Assembly (NCBI GenBank): GCA_041920465.1
Contig: JBHGXW010000026.1
Coordinates: 5,234-69,233, forward strand
Direction of reading: 5' to 3'
Length of the DNA: 64,000 nucleotides
Origin: Brevibacillus_H sp041920465
GTDB lineage: Bacteria; Bacillota; Bacilli; Brevibacillales; Brevibacillaceae
Shown here: positions 26,650 to 35,206 of the stretch, one piece after another
How positions within the stretch are numbered: the first letter of the stretch is position 1
Layout of the letters: every line of letters begins with the position of its first letter
Made by a program: the position numbers and the translations under genes
Notes under the pieces: generated by a model
The model's database searches: none
What the model was told of the DNA's origin: nothing
The model's input: only the letters and a program-made list of their open reading frames with translations

Positions 26650-28185
26650 ATGAACTTAGTAAAGACAGCGACGATGATATTGGTCTTGACAGTAATTGGC
26701 AGACTGCTCGGGTTTATCCGTACCATTTATATTTCTGACTACTACGGTACGGGAATGGAGGCGGATGCGTACTTTACCGCGCTGACCATTCCGATGACCC
26801 TGTTTTTGGTCGTTCCCGGCGCGATCAATGCCGTATTGATTCCAACCATGCGCGGCTTGTTGGAAAAAGGCGACGAGAAACGGGCGAAGCTCTTGTACAA
26901 CCAGCTTCTCTTGATTACTACCCTGGTTTTTGCCGCCCTGACGTTGCTCGGCATTTGGGCGTCGCCGGCGATCATTTCGCTGCTCGGTTTGACAGGTGCC
27001 AAGGCAGATTTGGCAGCGGAACTGCTTCGCTGGATGTGGCCGTCCGCCATTTTCATCGGGTTTGCCGGACTGTGGACCAGCTTTTGCAACGCTCACCAGC
27101 ATTTTTTCACCCCGACACTCGGCAGTGTGGCGAATGGAGCCATCGTGATTATCGCATTTTATCTGCTGGTTCCGCTTTGGGGAATAGACGGGGTAGCGAT
27201 AGGGACGACCCTGGGATTTATTGCCACAGCTGTGGTGATGCTGCCCACTATCCGGCAGTTTGGATACAGAATGGATATGTCCGTTCGCTTGCATAATGAT
27301 GAAATCATGCGCAGCATGGGGGAACGGGTGATTCCCATCCTGATCGGTTCGGCGATTAGCCAAACAACTACTTTTCTGGAACGGTACCTGGCGGCTGATC
27401 TGGGCGACGGGAAGATTGCGGCCCTGTCATATGCCAAACAGATCGCCCAACTGCCGACAGTGTTCTTTGTTGCGGCCTTTACTCTGCCGCTCTTCCCGCT
27501 GTTGGCCAGTTACGTCAAGCGCGGCGAGCTTACTCAAATGAAGGATGTCCTGCAAAAAGGCATTTCGTATCTGTTTTTGCTTCTCTTGCCGATGACAGTT
27601 GGCATGATTCTGTACGGGGAACCGATCATCCGGCTGTTTTTCGTTCGCAAAGGAGGCAATTTTGACGAATTAGCAGTTGCCTGGACCACTTGGGGGTTGG
27701 TGCTGTACAGCATCGGCATTTTCGCCCTGGCCGCGCAAGACATGCTGACACGTGCTTTCTATGCCTTGGAAAACACGCGGACACCGGTGATTATCGGGGC
27801 GCTTGGGATTGGATTTTATCTGTTAACGGCAAAGATCAGCATCCCGTTACTGGATCACGGCGGGGTTGCCCTCAGCTACTCTGCTTCCGTTTGTTTCCAG
27901 ACACTGCTCCTGTACCTGCTATTATGGAAAAAGATAGGACAGCCTCTCACCCGGCCTTTCTGGATCACCTCCGCCAAAGTGACGGCAGCCAGCGCCATCA
28001 TGGGGGCAGCCATCGTCGGAGGAGAACGCTGGCTTCATGTTCTGCCCGTATGGTTGCATCTTGTCCTGGGTATAACCGGGGGAGCGGCTGTTTACCTGCT
28101 TGCTCTCGTCCTGTTGAAAGAACCGCTGCTCAAAGAGGTTCTTGCCAGGCTATTGCGCCGCAAAGCACTCCAGCCGGAAAAATAA
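26650..28185 (+). CDS. murJ: MurJ/MVIN-type lipid-linked oligosaccharide flippase
   Basis: A 511-residue polytopic protein of the MOP superfamily with 14 likely helices. TVIGRLLGFIRTIYISDYYGTGMEADAYFTAL is the MurJ start signature, and the ALSYAKQIAQLPTVFFVAAFTLPLFPLLA stretch is also typical. MurJ moves lipid II (or related undecaprenyl-linked units) outward. The ATG at 26650 is preceded by GGGAG; 17 upstream codons are probably untranslated. As it lies beside Wzy and glycosyltransferase genes, it may flip a polysaccharide unit instead of lipid II. Confidence 0.88.
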   Translation: MNLVKTATMILVLTVIGRLLGFIRTIYISDYYGTGMEADAYFTALTIPMTLFLVVPGAINAVLIPTMRGLLEKGDEKRAKLLYNQLLLITTLVFAALTLLGIWASPAIISLLGLTGAKADLAAELLRWMWPSAIFIGFAGLWTSFCNAHQHFFTPTLGSVANGAIVIIAFYLLVPLWGIDGVAIGTTLGFIATAVVMLPTIRQFGYRMDMSVRLHNDEIMRSMGERVIPILIGSAISQTTTFLERYLAADLGDGKIAALSYAKQIAQLPTVFFVAAFTLPLFPLLASYVKRGELTQMKDVLQKGISYLFLLLLPMTVGMILYGEPIIRLFFVRKGGNFDELAVAWTTWGLVLYSIGIFALAAQDMLTRAFYALENTRTPVIIGALGIGFYLLTAKISIPLLDHGGVALSYSASVCFQTLLLYLLLWKKIGQPLTRPFWITSAKVTAASAIMGAAIVGGERWLHVLPVWLHLVLGITGGAAVYLLALVLLKEPLLKEVLARLLRRKALQPEK

Positions 28186-28204
28186 CGGCGATGAACCGGT
28201 ATGA

Positions 28205-28312
28205 AGCCGCAACGAGCTGGAATGGCTGCCGGGAGCGCAATATTTTGCCGGGTTGATGGATTCTCTGAAAAAAAAGGGGCTTCAGTTTAAACCTCTTCAT
28301 TCCTGCGGATGA
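28205..28312 (+). pseudogene. Possible short coding remnant
   Basis: Between murJ and its terminator a 35-codon open stretch without start codon reads like protein (ELEWLPGAQYFAGLMDSLKK) and runs into the terminator. I cannot assign a family. It may be the tail of a deleted gene or chance. Confidence 0.25.
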
Positions 28313-28324
28313 AGAGGTTTTTTT
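28289..28324 (+). terminator. Intrinsic terminator downstream of murJ
   Basis: AAACCTCTTCAT pairs with ATGAAGAGGTTT around an eight-base loop, followed by T7 in all. Confidence 0.92.
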
Positions 28325-28362
28325 ACGTGTAGGCCTTCGCGGAACTGGATAAGAATTTATAA

Positions 28363-28401
28363 GTTGGGGGCACCGCCGGGCGCAACGTAGCGCCGCACAG
28401 G
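28363..28401. repeat. GC-rich dispersed repeat, copy B
   Basis: TTGGGGGCACCGCC followed by the same 22-base block as in copy A (28380-28401 here, 8605-8626 there). It sits immediately before the point where the GerA-family homology starts, i.e. at the breakpoint of the truncated gene. Confidence 0.6.
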
Positions 28402-28419
28402 CTGCAAACTAGAGCTTGG

Positions 28420-29484
28420 CGGATTGGGAAGCTGAGTCAGACGGAGATTCGTCTGCTTTATCTGGAGGGAATTGCAAATCAAGAGGTAGTCGAAGAAGTT
28501 TCCACGCGGCTGTCGGCCATCAAAATTGACGGGGTTCTGGAGAGCAACTACATTGAAGAAATGATTCAGAATCAACCGTACAGCCTTTTCCCGACGGTTC
28601 AGTTCACGGAACGGCCTGACGTTGTAGTAGGCTCGCTGTTGGAGGGGAGAGTCAGCATATTGGTGGATAACACGCCGTTTGCCTTGATCGCTCCCTTTCA
28701 GTTCTGGACGGCGCTTCAGGCGAGTGAGGACTATTACAACAATTACATTTACGGAACCTTTGTTCGATTGGTGCGGGCGATCTTTATCATCATGGCGCTT
28801 TTGATGCCGTCCCTTTATGTCGCGATTACTACGTATCATCAGGAAATGCTTCCGACCAACCTGCTGTTTTCGGTAGCTGCGGCGCGGGAGGCAACGCCCT
28901 TTCCGGCACTGGTGGAAGCTATCTTGATGGAAATTACCTTTGAAGCACTGCGGGAAGCGGGGGTACGTCTGCCGCGCCCGGTCGGGCAAGCCGTGAGCAT
29001 TGTCGGCGCGCTTGTTATCGGACAAGCGGCTGTGCAAGCCGGAATTGTATCTGCTCCGATGGTTATTGTCGTTTCGCTTACCGGAATCGCATCCTTCACC
29101 ATCCCGCGCTTTAACATGAGCTTTGCCATTCGGATTTTGCGTTTTCCGATTATTTTCCTGGCGGGCAGCTTCGGACTCTTCGGTATCGTCTTCGGCCTGC
29201 TTCTGTTGGGAATTCATCTCACAGGTATTCGTACATTAGGTGTTCCTTACTTGACACCGCTTGCGCCTTTTACCAGTTCGGGAATCAAGGATGTTTTGGT
29301 CCGCGCCCCGATTTGGAAAATGAAACCTCGGCCGATTCATATCGCGAAAAAGAATCAGGACCGGTTTCCCAAGGGGTTTGCTCAATCGATCAAACAACAG
29401 ACGTTTTCCGGGCGGATTGCCATTGCCAAACGCTGGTACTTGTCCAAAAAGCAAAAACAAGAGGGAGGAGAAGAATCAACGTGA
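28420..29484 (+). pseudogene. Spore germination receptor A subunit (GerA family), 5'-truncated
   Basis: The frame is open from 28363 without a start codon and shows GerA-family homology from 28420 (RIGKLSQTEIRLLYLEGIAN) to the end: the LLEGRVSILVDNTPFALI block, five membrane helices (about 28770-29230) and a basic C-terminal tail. GerA A-subunits have about 480-500 residues; here about 355 remain, so roughly the first 130-190 residues (the N-terminal cytosolic part) are missing. The first ATG (28561) is deep inside the conserved domain and has no good ribosome binding site. The 3' end overlaps the C-subunit start, as in intact operons. Confidence 0.8.
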
Positions 29485-30647
29485 CTCGGCGACTTTTGGT
29501 CAAACGTGCGGGATTCTGTATCTTGATTTGCTCTCTCTTTCTGACCGGTTGTTGGGATCGCAGAGAAATCAACGATGTGGCGTTTTTGTTATTGACTGGT
29601 ATTGATGAAGGATCTAAGCCTAATTCGTACCATGGGGAGGCCCAGGTAGCGATCCCGGGTCGAATGGGGACGACTCAAACGGGAGCCGCCAAAGCGGCAG
29701 CCAAACCTTACATCACGATTAGCTACGAAGCGATGAATTTGGATCATGGCAGAATGATGCTGGAAAGACAGTTATCCAGGGATTTGGCTCATTCACATCA
29801 GCGGGTGATTGTGATCGGAGAGTCGCTGGCGCGAAGAGGAATAAAAGAGATGCTGGATGAGTTTACGCGCAGCCCCAAAAATCGGCTTCGTACGTTTTTG
29901 GTCGTCAGCAAAAAGATGAGGGCCGAAGAATTCATCAAAGCCTCCTATCCGCTGGAGTCATTTCCCGCTGAAGTCCTTCGGGAATTGATCAAACGAAAGA
30001 TGAAGGCGCCCACTACGCTGCGGGATATTATCATTACTGCAACCTTGCCGGGCGGTCAGCCGGTTGCTTCAGCTTTTTCCCTGACGCCGAAATTTAATCT
30101 GGATAGTGTTGCGATCTTCAAAGAGTTCAAATTGGTGGGATATGTAGATGGGTTACAGGCTGTCTTTTTAAACAGTTTGCTGTATAAGGAACCGTTTGGC
30201 ACTGTAAAAGTCAGAGTGCCCAAAACCAAAGGAGAAGTATCGGTACAGCTGAAAAAGCTGAAACCGGAAGGCAAGGTAGAGTTAATCGGCGGCAAGCCAC
30301 AAATTCACTTCAAGGTCCGGATGGAAGGAATTATCCAGGAGAGTACAAGCAATATCGATTTATCCAATCCGGCGTATATTGAAGAACTGAACAAAGCGTT
30401 GGAAAGCACGATAAAAAGCGAATACCAAACGTTACTAGAAAAACTGCAAAAAGAATACAAGACGGATAGCATCGGGCTAGGCACGATGATTTACCGTGCA
30501 TACCCGGATTATTGGAAAAAAATCGAGAAAGATTGGCCCGAGCTGTTTTTGAAACAAAAAGTAGACTGGACCGTTCAAGCCCGGATCAAGGAAATCGGGG
30601 TTTCGGGAGCGCCTCTCCAATTGCCTGAAAACGAGGTGAAAAAATAA
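29481..30647 (+). CDS. Spore germination receptor C subunit, Ger(x)C lipoprotein
   Basis: A 388-residue lipoprotein: signal peptide ending in lipobox LTGC (Cys25 region) followed by the invariant WDRREINDVAFLLLTGID of the Ger(x)C family, a middle EFTRSPKNRLRTFLVVSK block and the C-terminal domain. In spores it forms a receptor with A and B subunits in the inner membrane. The GTG at 29481 overlaps the A-subunit stop and has GGGAGG upstream. No B (permease) gene lies between or after, which is unusual. Confidence 0.92.
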   Translation: MTRRLLVKRAGFCILICSLFLTGCWDRREINDVAFLLLTGIDEGSKPNSYHGEAQVAIPGRMGTTQTGAAKAAAKPYITISYEAMNLDHGRMMLERQLSRDLAHSHQRVIVIGESLARRGIKEMLDEFTRSPKNRLRTFLVVSKKMRAEEFIKASYPLESFPAEVLRELIKRKMKAPTTLRDIIITATLPGGQPVASAFSLTPKFNLDSVAIFKEFKLVGYVDGLQAVFLNSLLYKEPFGTVKVRVPKTKGEVSVQLKKLKPEGKVELIGGKPQIHFKVRMEGIIQESTSNIDLSNPAYIEELNKALESTIKSEYQTLLEKLQKEYKTDSIGLGTMIYRAYPDYWKKIEKDWPELFLKQKVDWTVQARIKEIGVSGAPLQLPENEVKK

Positions 30648-30850
30648 TGTGGACCTCCCTCATTCTTTATACTCTCCTTGTCATCGGGCTGATGATCCTG
30701 CAGGGGCGGTACTGGCGAAAAATGAACAAGAAACGGGAGAGCATGGTTTTTCTTGTCGGAATGCTGGTTGCGTGGATCATTGGTGTGTTGTTTTTGACTG
30801 GCGTGGAACTCCCCAATCCAACCAGGCCGATCCTCCCTCAATGGCAGTAG
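30647..30850 (+). CDS. Small two-helix membrane protein, possible germinant receptor D subunit
   Basis: A 67-residue protein with two hydrophobic segments (residues 3-19 and 33-53) separated by a basic loop (RYWRKMNKKRE). Its ATG overlaps the stop of the Ger(x)C gene by one base, so it is coupled to it. Size, topology and position match the D proteins that accompany some GerA-type receptors (known from Bacillus and Clostridium) and modulate them; sequence alone gives little more. Confidence 0.72.
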   Translation: MWTSLILYTLLVIGLMILQGRYWRKMNKKRESMVFLVGMLVAWIIGVLFLTGVELPNPTRPILPQWQ

Positions 30851-30889
30851 ATTAAATTCGTCGAAGGCAATATATTTCACCAGCATGGC

Positions 30890-31738
30890 TTATTTCTTTT
30901 GATAGACACAAACGACCATTTTGACGAAGTATTCACGCAAACCCGGCAGCTTGGCCAAACCGGCTACGACAGGGCGCAGCGGTATTTCCGCCTGGAAAAC
31001 GGCAGGATGGCTGACGCCTTTTTGGATTCGGCGGAAGCGGGAGATGGTCATCCGGTTGATATAAGAGAAGTATTCCCGTCCATCCGGTTTTCGGCTGATG
31101 CGGAAAGAGATTCGATCCTGTCCGTCAGGCAGCTTCTCTACCAGCTTTTTGTAAGCATCAATCATCGCTTGCTCCGAGAAGAGCGAATGAACCCACGGAA
31201 TCCCGATGGCATCCGACAGATGGGCGCCATATGGATGATAGTACGGCGGGAAGTTGATGTACAGATGACCGCCTTTTTTCAAGACACGGAAGCATTCCGC
31301 AAGCGTCTTCTCCGGTTCGTCCACATGCTCCATCGCGTCGTTCATAATGATCGTATCAAACGTTTCATCGGGAAACGGCATGGAAGAAGCATCACCGGTC
31401 ATGAATTCGGCAATGTCGGCAAGCCCTTTTTCACGGGCAAATGCGTTGCCTTCTTCCGCATAATGCGGCACGATATCAATTCCGATTATTTTTTTCGGGC
31501 GGAACGTGGCATAGTAGCAAGTTTTACCACCGCCGCCGCATCCTATATCAAGAACCGTTTTATCGGTAAACATCTGCTGTTGCGAGTGGAAAGGAAGAAA
31601 GAATTGAATCGTTTGTTCTCCTTTGACAAATTGCCACTCGGTATAACTCATCTTCCCGTCGTTTGCCAGATTGAACGGGTGGACGGGCAGAGGAAACAGT
31701 TTATTAAGCGCCAATAATAATTTGGAAGCTGTAGCCAA
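30890..31738 (-). CDS. Class I SAM-dependent methyltransferase
   Basis: A 282-residue methyltransferase with SAM motif I TVLDIGCGGGGKTCYYA (about residues 62-78), the acidic strand-2 end GIDIV, motif II FDTIIMNDAMEHV and post-motif LKKGGHLYINFPPYY. The substrate is unknown; ubiE/sugar methyltransferase-like. It starts at TTG (31738) after an AAGGAGGAGG site and follows csaB by 14 bases, so it probably modifies the same cell wall glycan or its lipid-linked precursor (inference). Confidence 0.87.
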   Translation of the reverse strand: MATASKLLLALNKLFPLPVHPFNLANDGKMSYTEWQFVKGEQTIQFFLPFHSQQQMFTDKTVLDIGCGGGGKTCYYATFRPKKIIGIDIVPHYAEEGNAFAREKGLADIAEFMTGDASSMPFPDETFDTIIMNDAMEHVDEPEKTLAECFRVLKKGGHLYINFPPYYHPYGAHLSDAIGIPWVHSLFSEQAMIDAYKKLVEKLPDGQDRISFRISRKPDGREYFSYINRMTISRFRRIQKGVSHPAVFQAEIPLRPVVAGLAKLPGLREYFVKMVVCVYQKK

Positions 31739-31752
31739 GACTTCCTCCTCCT

Positions 31753-32853
31753 TTATTTTTTCGCCAAGGCTTGAAGCACAAGCTCACTGCTTTTCATCGC
31801 TTCACGGGCCAACAGCTTGGCGTTTTCGGCAACCGTTTGTTGCTCTCGCTTGAGATTATCAGTCCGTTCATGCAAAAGCGAGATGAAGGCTGTTGCATCA
31901 AGCTGCGTAATATGCCCGGCACACGGCATTCCGGCGCGTTGGACAAACCGGTCAATTTTGGGATCATAGGAGATTCCGGTAAACGGTATTTGCAGCATGC
32001 AGGCGAGGATCAGAGAGTGAAGTCTTAATCCTACCACATAATCGCTTGATTTTAGAAGGCTCATGATCTCATGGAAGCTAACATGCTTTTCCAAAAGAGC
32101 GGCCCCTTTGCGCTTCATCTGCGAGACAATCTCTTTCGAAGGGGCAATGTCGCTTGGATAGTGCATGGGCAGAAATAATACGTTCCAGCCTTTTTCCACA
32201 TAGCTGTCAGCCGCTTGGGCAAAAACAGACTTAAAGTGCTGCTCCTGTTTCCAATCGCGCACCGAAAAAATAATCAGCGGCCGGGTGAGGTCGTCAAACA
32301 GTTCGCTCAACAACTCTTTGCCGCGCTCGTCCGAAATATCGGAAGGATGAATGGTTAACGCGGGATCAGCCGTAACATAAAGCGGAGCGTCGGTTACCCC
32401 GCAGCGTTTGAAATCTTCCCCTGACTCAAAATCCCGAACGGTAATGACATCGACCCGATTCACTACCTGCTTGATCAGAAACTTGCTGAAGGGCTGCAAG
32501 ATCGGGCCGAATCCTTGGGCATAAAACACGACGGGTTTTCCCAGCATTTTGGCAATCGTCACAATCCCCAAGTAGTACAATACACTTCGCGGGCTTGTTA
32601 CATCCTGCATCAAGGTGCCTCCGCCCATTACCAACAGATCGCATTTTTTCAATTCACGGACGATCGTCTTCAAGCTCCAACGGTCATAAGCGGGAATCCC
32701 AAACAACGATGTCGTGAGTTCCGGCTGGTTAGACAGGACGGAGAGAGAGATATGAGGTTGTTCCCGTCTAAGCGAGGAAATAATACCATAGAGTACGACA
32801 TCGTCCCCGGCATTATTAAAACCATAATATCCGGAGATGAGAATTCGCGGCAT
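31753..32853 (-). CDS. csaB: Polysaccharide pyruvyl transferase CsaB
   Basis: A 366-residue enzyme that adds a pyruvate ketal to the secondary cell wall polymer, which then binds SLH domains of S-layer proteins. Signatures are SGYYGFNNAGDDVVLYGI at the N terminus, VMGGGTLMQD, VFYAQGFGPI, and the C-terminal VVGLRLHSLILACMLQIPFTGISYDPKI. I use the ATG at 32853 (MPRILISGYYG) with AAGAAGG upstream. It forms a two-gene operon with the methyltransferase. Its presence predicts SLH-anchored surface proteins in this organism. Confidence 0.93.
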   Translation of the reverse strand: MPRILISGYYGFNNAGDDVVLYGIISSLRREQPHISLSVLSNQPELTTSLFGIPAYDRWSLKTIVRELKKCDLLVMGGGTLMQDVTSPRSVLYYLGIVTIAKMLGKPVVFYAQGFGPILQPFSKFLIKQVVNRVDVITVRDFESGEDFKRCGVTDAPLYVTADPALTIHPSDISDERGKELLSELFDDLTRPLIIFSVRDWKQEQHFKSVFAQAADSYVEKGWNVLFLPMHYPSDIAPSKEIVSQMKRKGAALLEKHVSFHEIMSLLKSSDYVVGLRLHSLILACMLQIPFTGISYDPKIDRFVQRAGMPCAGHITQLDATAFISLLHERTDNLKREQQTVAENAKLLAREAMKSSELVLQALAKK

Positions 32854-32946
32854 GTAAGAACCTTCTTTCTTCGTTAACGTACAAGTAGGCACATCCTCAA
32901 GTATAATAGAAAAAAGATAGGGAAGTAAAGAAAGGAGTACTTTAAC

Positions 32947-33897
32947 GTGTCATCGATGTGGGTAAAATATACCCTTTCACTAACACAAGCAATAGAAGAA
33001 GAGTTCTGCACAGCATTATTGGACAGTCCCTATACACTGGGATGGACGGAACCGCAAATCGAAGTGATTCTCACCGATAATGGCTATGATTATGCCGAGC
33101 AGGCGGACAAGCCAATGCTTTGCTATGTATTCGCACCGCTCAGCCAGTCGGAAGAAACATCCGTTGAACAATTTCGCGAGTACCTGTCGAAATGGAAGGA
33201 TCAGGTGAGGCTGCTCTCTTTCGAAATGGTGGAGGAAGAGAATGAATCATGGAAGGAAGAGTTTCAGCCTGTCTGGGTTGGAGATTGGGTAATCGCCCCT
33301 TCATGGACTAAAGCGGAAGAACTGGAGGGTGCAGCCAATCTGTTATGGATTGATCCGGGAGCAGCATTCGGCACCGGTTATCATGTCACGACACAAGACA
33401 TCATCCGCTATCTCCAAACGATAGAATTAACCAACCGGCGAGTGCTCGATCTTGGAGCGGGTTCCGGGATTCTCTCATTGCTCTGTCTTCGGTTGGGAGC
33501 CAAGGCTCCGGTTTATGCCGTAGACATCAATCCCGAGGCAGACTGGCAGATCCGTCAAAATCTGGCTTTGAACAACCTGCCCCCGGAATCGGTCGAGATC
33601 GTCATCGGCGATCCGCTGGAAGAGGAAGAGGCAGGCGTAATTTCCTTGCCGCCGCAAGTCGATCTGGTCATGGTCAACATTGGGGGAGACGAGGATGTAG
33701 CTATGCTTCCTGTCGTGAAAAAGGCGCTTGCTCCAAAAGGGCTGGCTATTCTTTCCGGGATCGTCACCTGGAACCGCGATAAGGTAGTGAAGGCTTACCA
33801 AGATGCAGGATTTGAACTTGTTGATGAAAAGACGAGCAATGAGTGGGTGACACTTGTAACCAAGTTGTGCGAAAATAGAGAAAAATTCACAAGTTAA
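32947..33897 (+). CDS. PrmA-like protein (ribosomal protein L11 methyltransferase family)
   Basis: A 316-residue SAM methyltransferase with PrmA domain order. The conserved loops are present but altered: DPGAAFGTGYHVTT (canonical DPGLAFGTGTHPTT), LDLGAGSGIL (canonical LDVGCGSGIL) and VNIGG instead of the NILA-type substrate motif. An N-terminal ferredoxin-like domain is retained. This suggests a paralogue with a different or degenerate target. GTG start at 32947 with AAAGGAG ten bases upstream; 19 bases separate it from the thiolase gene. Confidence 0.82.
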   Translation: MSSMWVKYTLSLTQAIEEEFCTALLDSPYTLGWTEPQIEVILTDNGYDYAEQADKPMLCYVFAPLSQSEETSVEQFREYLSKWKDQVRLLSFEMVEEENESWKEEFQPVWVGDWVIAPSWTKAEELEGAANLLWIDPGAAFGTGYHVTTQDIIRYLQTIELTNRRVLDLGAGSGILSLLCLRLGAKAPVYAVDINPEADWQIRQNLALNNLPPESVEIVIGDPLEEEEAGVISLPPQVDLVMVNIGGDEDVAMLPVVKKALAPKGLAILSGIVTWNRDKVVKAYQDAGFELVDEKTSNEWVTLVTKLCENREKFTS

Positions 33898-33916
33898 TTT
33901 CTAGGGGGAGTGTCTG

Positions 33917-35089
33917 GTGGATTCCGTTGTAATCGTCGCTGCGGGCCGCACGCCAATCGGTACGTTTGGCGGTTCGCTCAAAGATGTAAGCGCTCGCAAA
34001 TTGGCCGAAATCGCCATTCGCGGTGTGATCGAGAGAGCGGGCATTGATCCTGCCGCCATTAATGAAGTAATCCTTGGTAACTGCATTCAGCGTACAGATG
34101 AGCCAAATATCGCCCGGGTTGCGGCGATGGATGCCGGATTGGGCAAGGAAGTGACGGGCTATACGGTCCAACGTCAATGTTCCTCCGGTATGCAAGCCAT
34201 CGCGAGCGGTGTCGCCCAAATCCTGCTGGGCGATTCGGAGGTCGTGATTGCCGGCGGCGTTGAAAGCATGAGCAACGCTCCGTACGTGCTCAAAAATGCG
34301 CGCTGGGGAAAACGGCTGATGCACGGAGAAATGACGGATGCGATGTGGGAGCTCTTGACTGATCCGCATCACAACATATTAATGGGGGAAACAGCGGAAC
34401 GGCTGGCGGATAAATATAACATCTCCCGGGAAGAACAGGATGAGATTGCCTATCGGAGCCATCAAAACGCCATCCGCGCGATTGACAGCGGAATTTTCCG
34501 TGAGGAGATCATCCCCGTTCCGCTTAAGAAGCGGAAAGAGACAGTCATGTTTGACACGGACGAACATGCCCGTCGTGATGTAACCAGAGAAAGCCTGGCG
34601 TCTTTAAAACCGGCGTTTCGCGACGGCGGCACGGTTACAGCGGGCAACGCATCCGGCTTAAACGATGGAGCTTCCGCTGTCATCTTAATGAAAGAAAGCA
34701 AGGCCAGGCAGCTTGGCCTTGAGCCCCTGGCCCGAATCGTTTCATATGCGTGGGCGGGAGTAGAAGCTGATTTGATGGGCTACGGACCGGTTCCCTCCAC
34801 ACAAAAAGCCCTTGCCAAAGCAGGACTTACCCTGGCAGATATTGATCTGATCGAAGTAAACGAAGCTTTTGCCGCCCAGTATCTGGCGGTGGAGAAGCTG
34901 CTTGAGCTGCCGCGAGAAATCACCAACGTAAACGGCAGCGGTATAGCACTGGGACATCCGGTAGGATCAACCGGCTGCCGGATTGTCGTCTCTCTTTTGC
35001 ATGAACTGAAGCGGCGTGAAGCAAAACGCGGTCTGGCCACACTATGCGTAGGCGGCGGCATGGGCATGACGATGATTATTGAACGATAA
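33917..35089 (+). CDS. Acetyl-CoA acetyltransferase (thiolase)
   Basis: A 390-residue thiolase. The acylated cysteine is Cys88 (QRQCSSGMQA), the catalytic His lies in GHPVGSTG (about 345) and the second cysteine in CVGGGMG (about 376). It condenses or cleaves acetyl/acyl-CoA; biosynthetic versus degradative use cannot be told from sequence. GTG start at 33917 following GGGGGAG. It is probably co-transcribed with the PrmA-like gene. Confidence 0.93.
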   Translation: MDSVVIVAAGRTPIGTFGGSLKDVSARKLAEIAIRGVIERAGIDPAAINEVILGNCIQRTDEPNIARVAAMDAGLGKEVTGYTVQRQCSSGMQAIASGVAQILLGDSEVVIAGGVESMSNAPYVLKNARWGKRLMHGEMTDAMWELLTDPHHNILMGETAERLADKYNISREEQDEIAYRSHQNAIRAIDSGIFREEIIPVPLKKRKETVMFDTDEHARRDVTRESLASLKPAFRDGGTVTAGNASGLNDGASAVILMKESKARQLGLEPLARIVSYAWAGVEADLMGYGPVPSTQKALAKAGLTLADIDLIEVNEAFAAQYLAVEKLLELPREITNVNGSGIALGHPVGSTGCRIVVSLLHELKRREAKRGLATLCVGGGMGMTMIIER

Positions 35090-35140
35090 CCACAGAAAAA
35101 CTGAATAAAACCTCCCGAACCGGGAAAGAATTGAAGTGAA

Positions 35141-35178
35141 CCCCATCAAGCGATATGCGACGATGGGGATTTCTTTTC
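35141..35178 (+). terminator. Terminator after the thiolase gene
   Basis: CCCCATC pairs with GATGGGG around a 14-base loop and is followed by ATTTCTTTTC. It lies just upstream of the LCP gene start. Confidence 0.7.
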
Positions 35179-35206
35179 TTCGGATCCGGGAGGCTGGTTT
35201 TCACAC

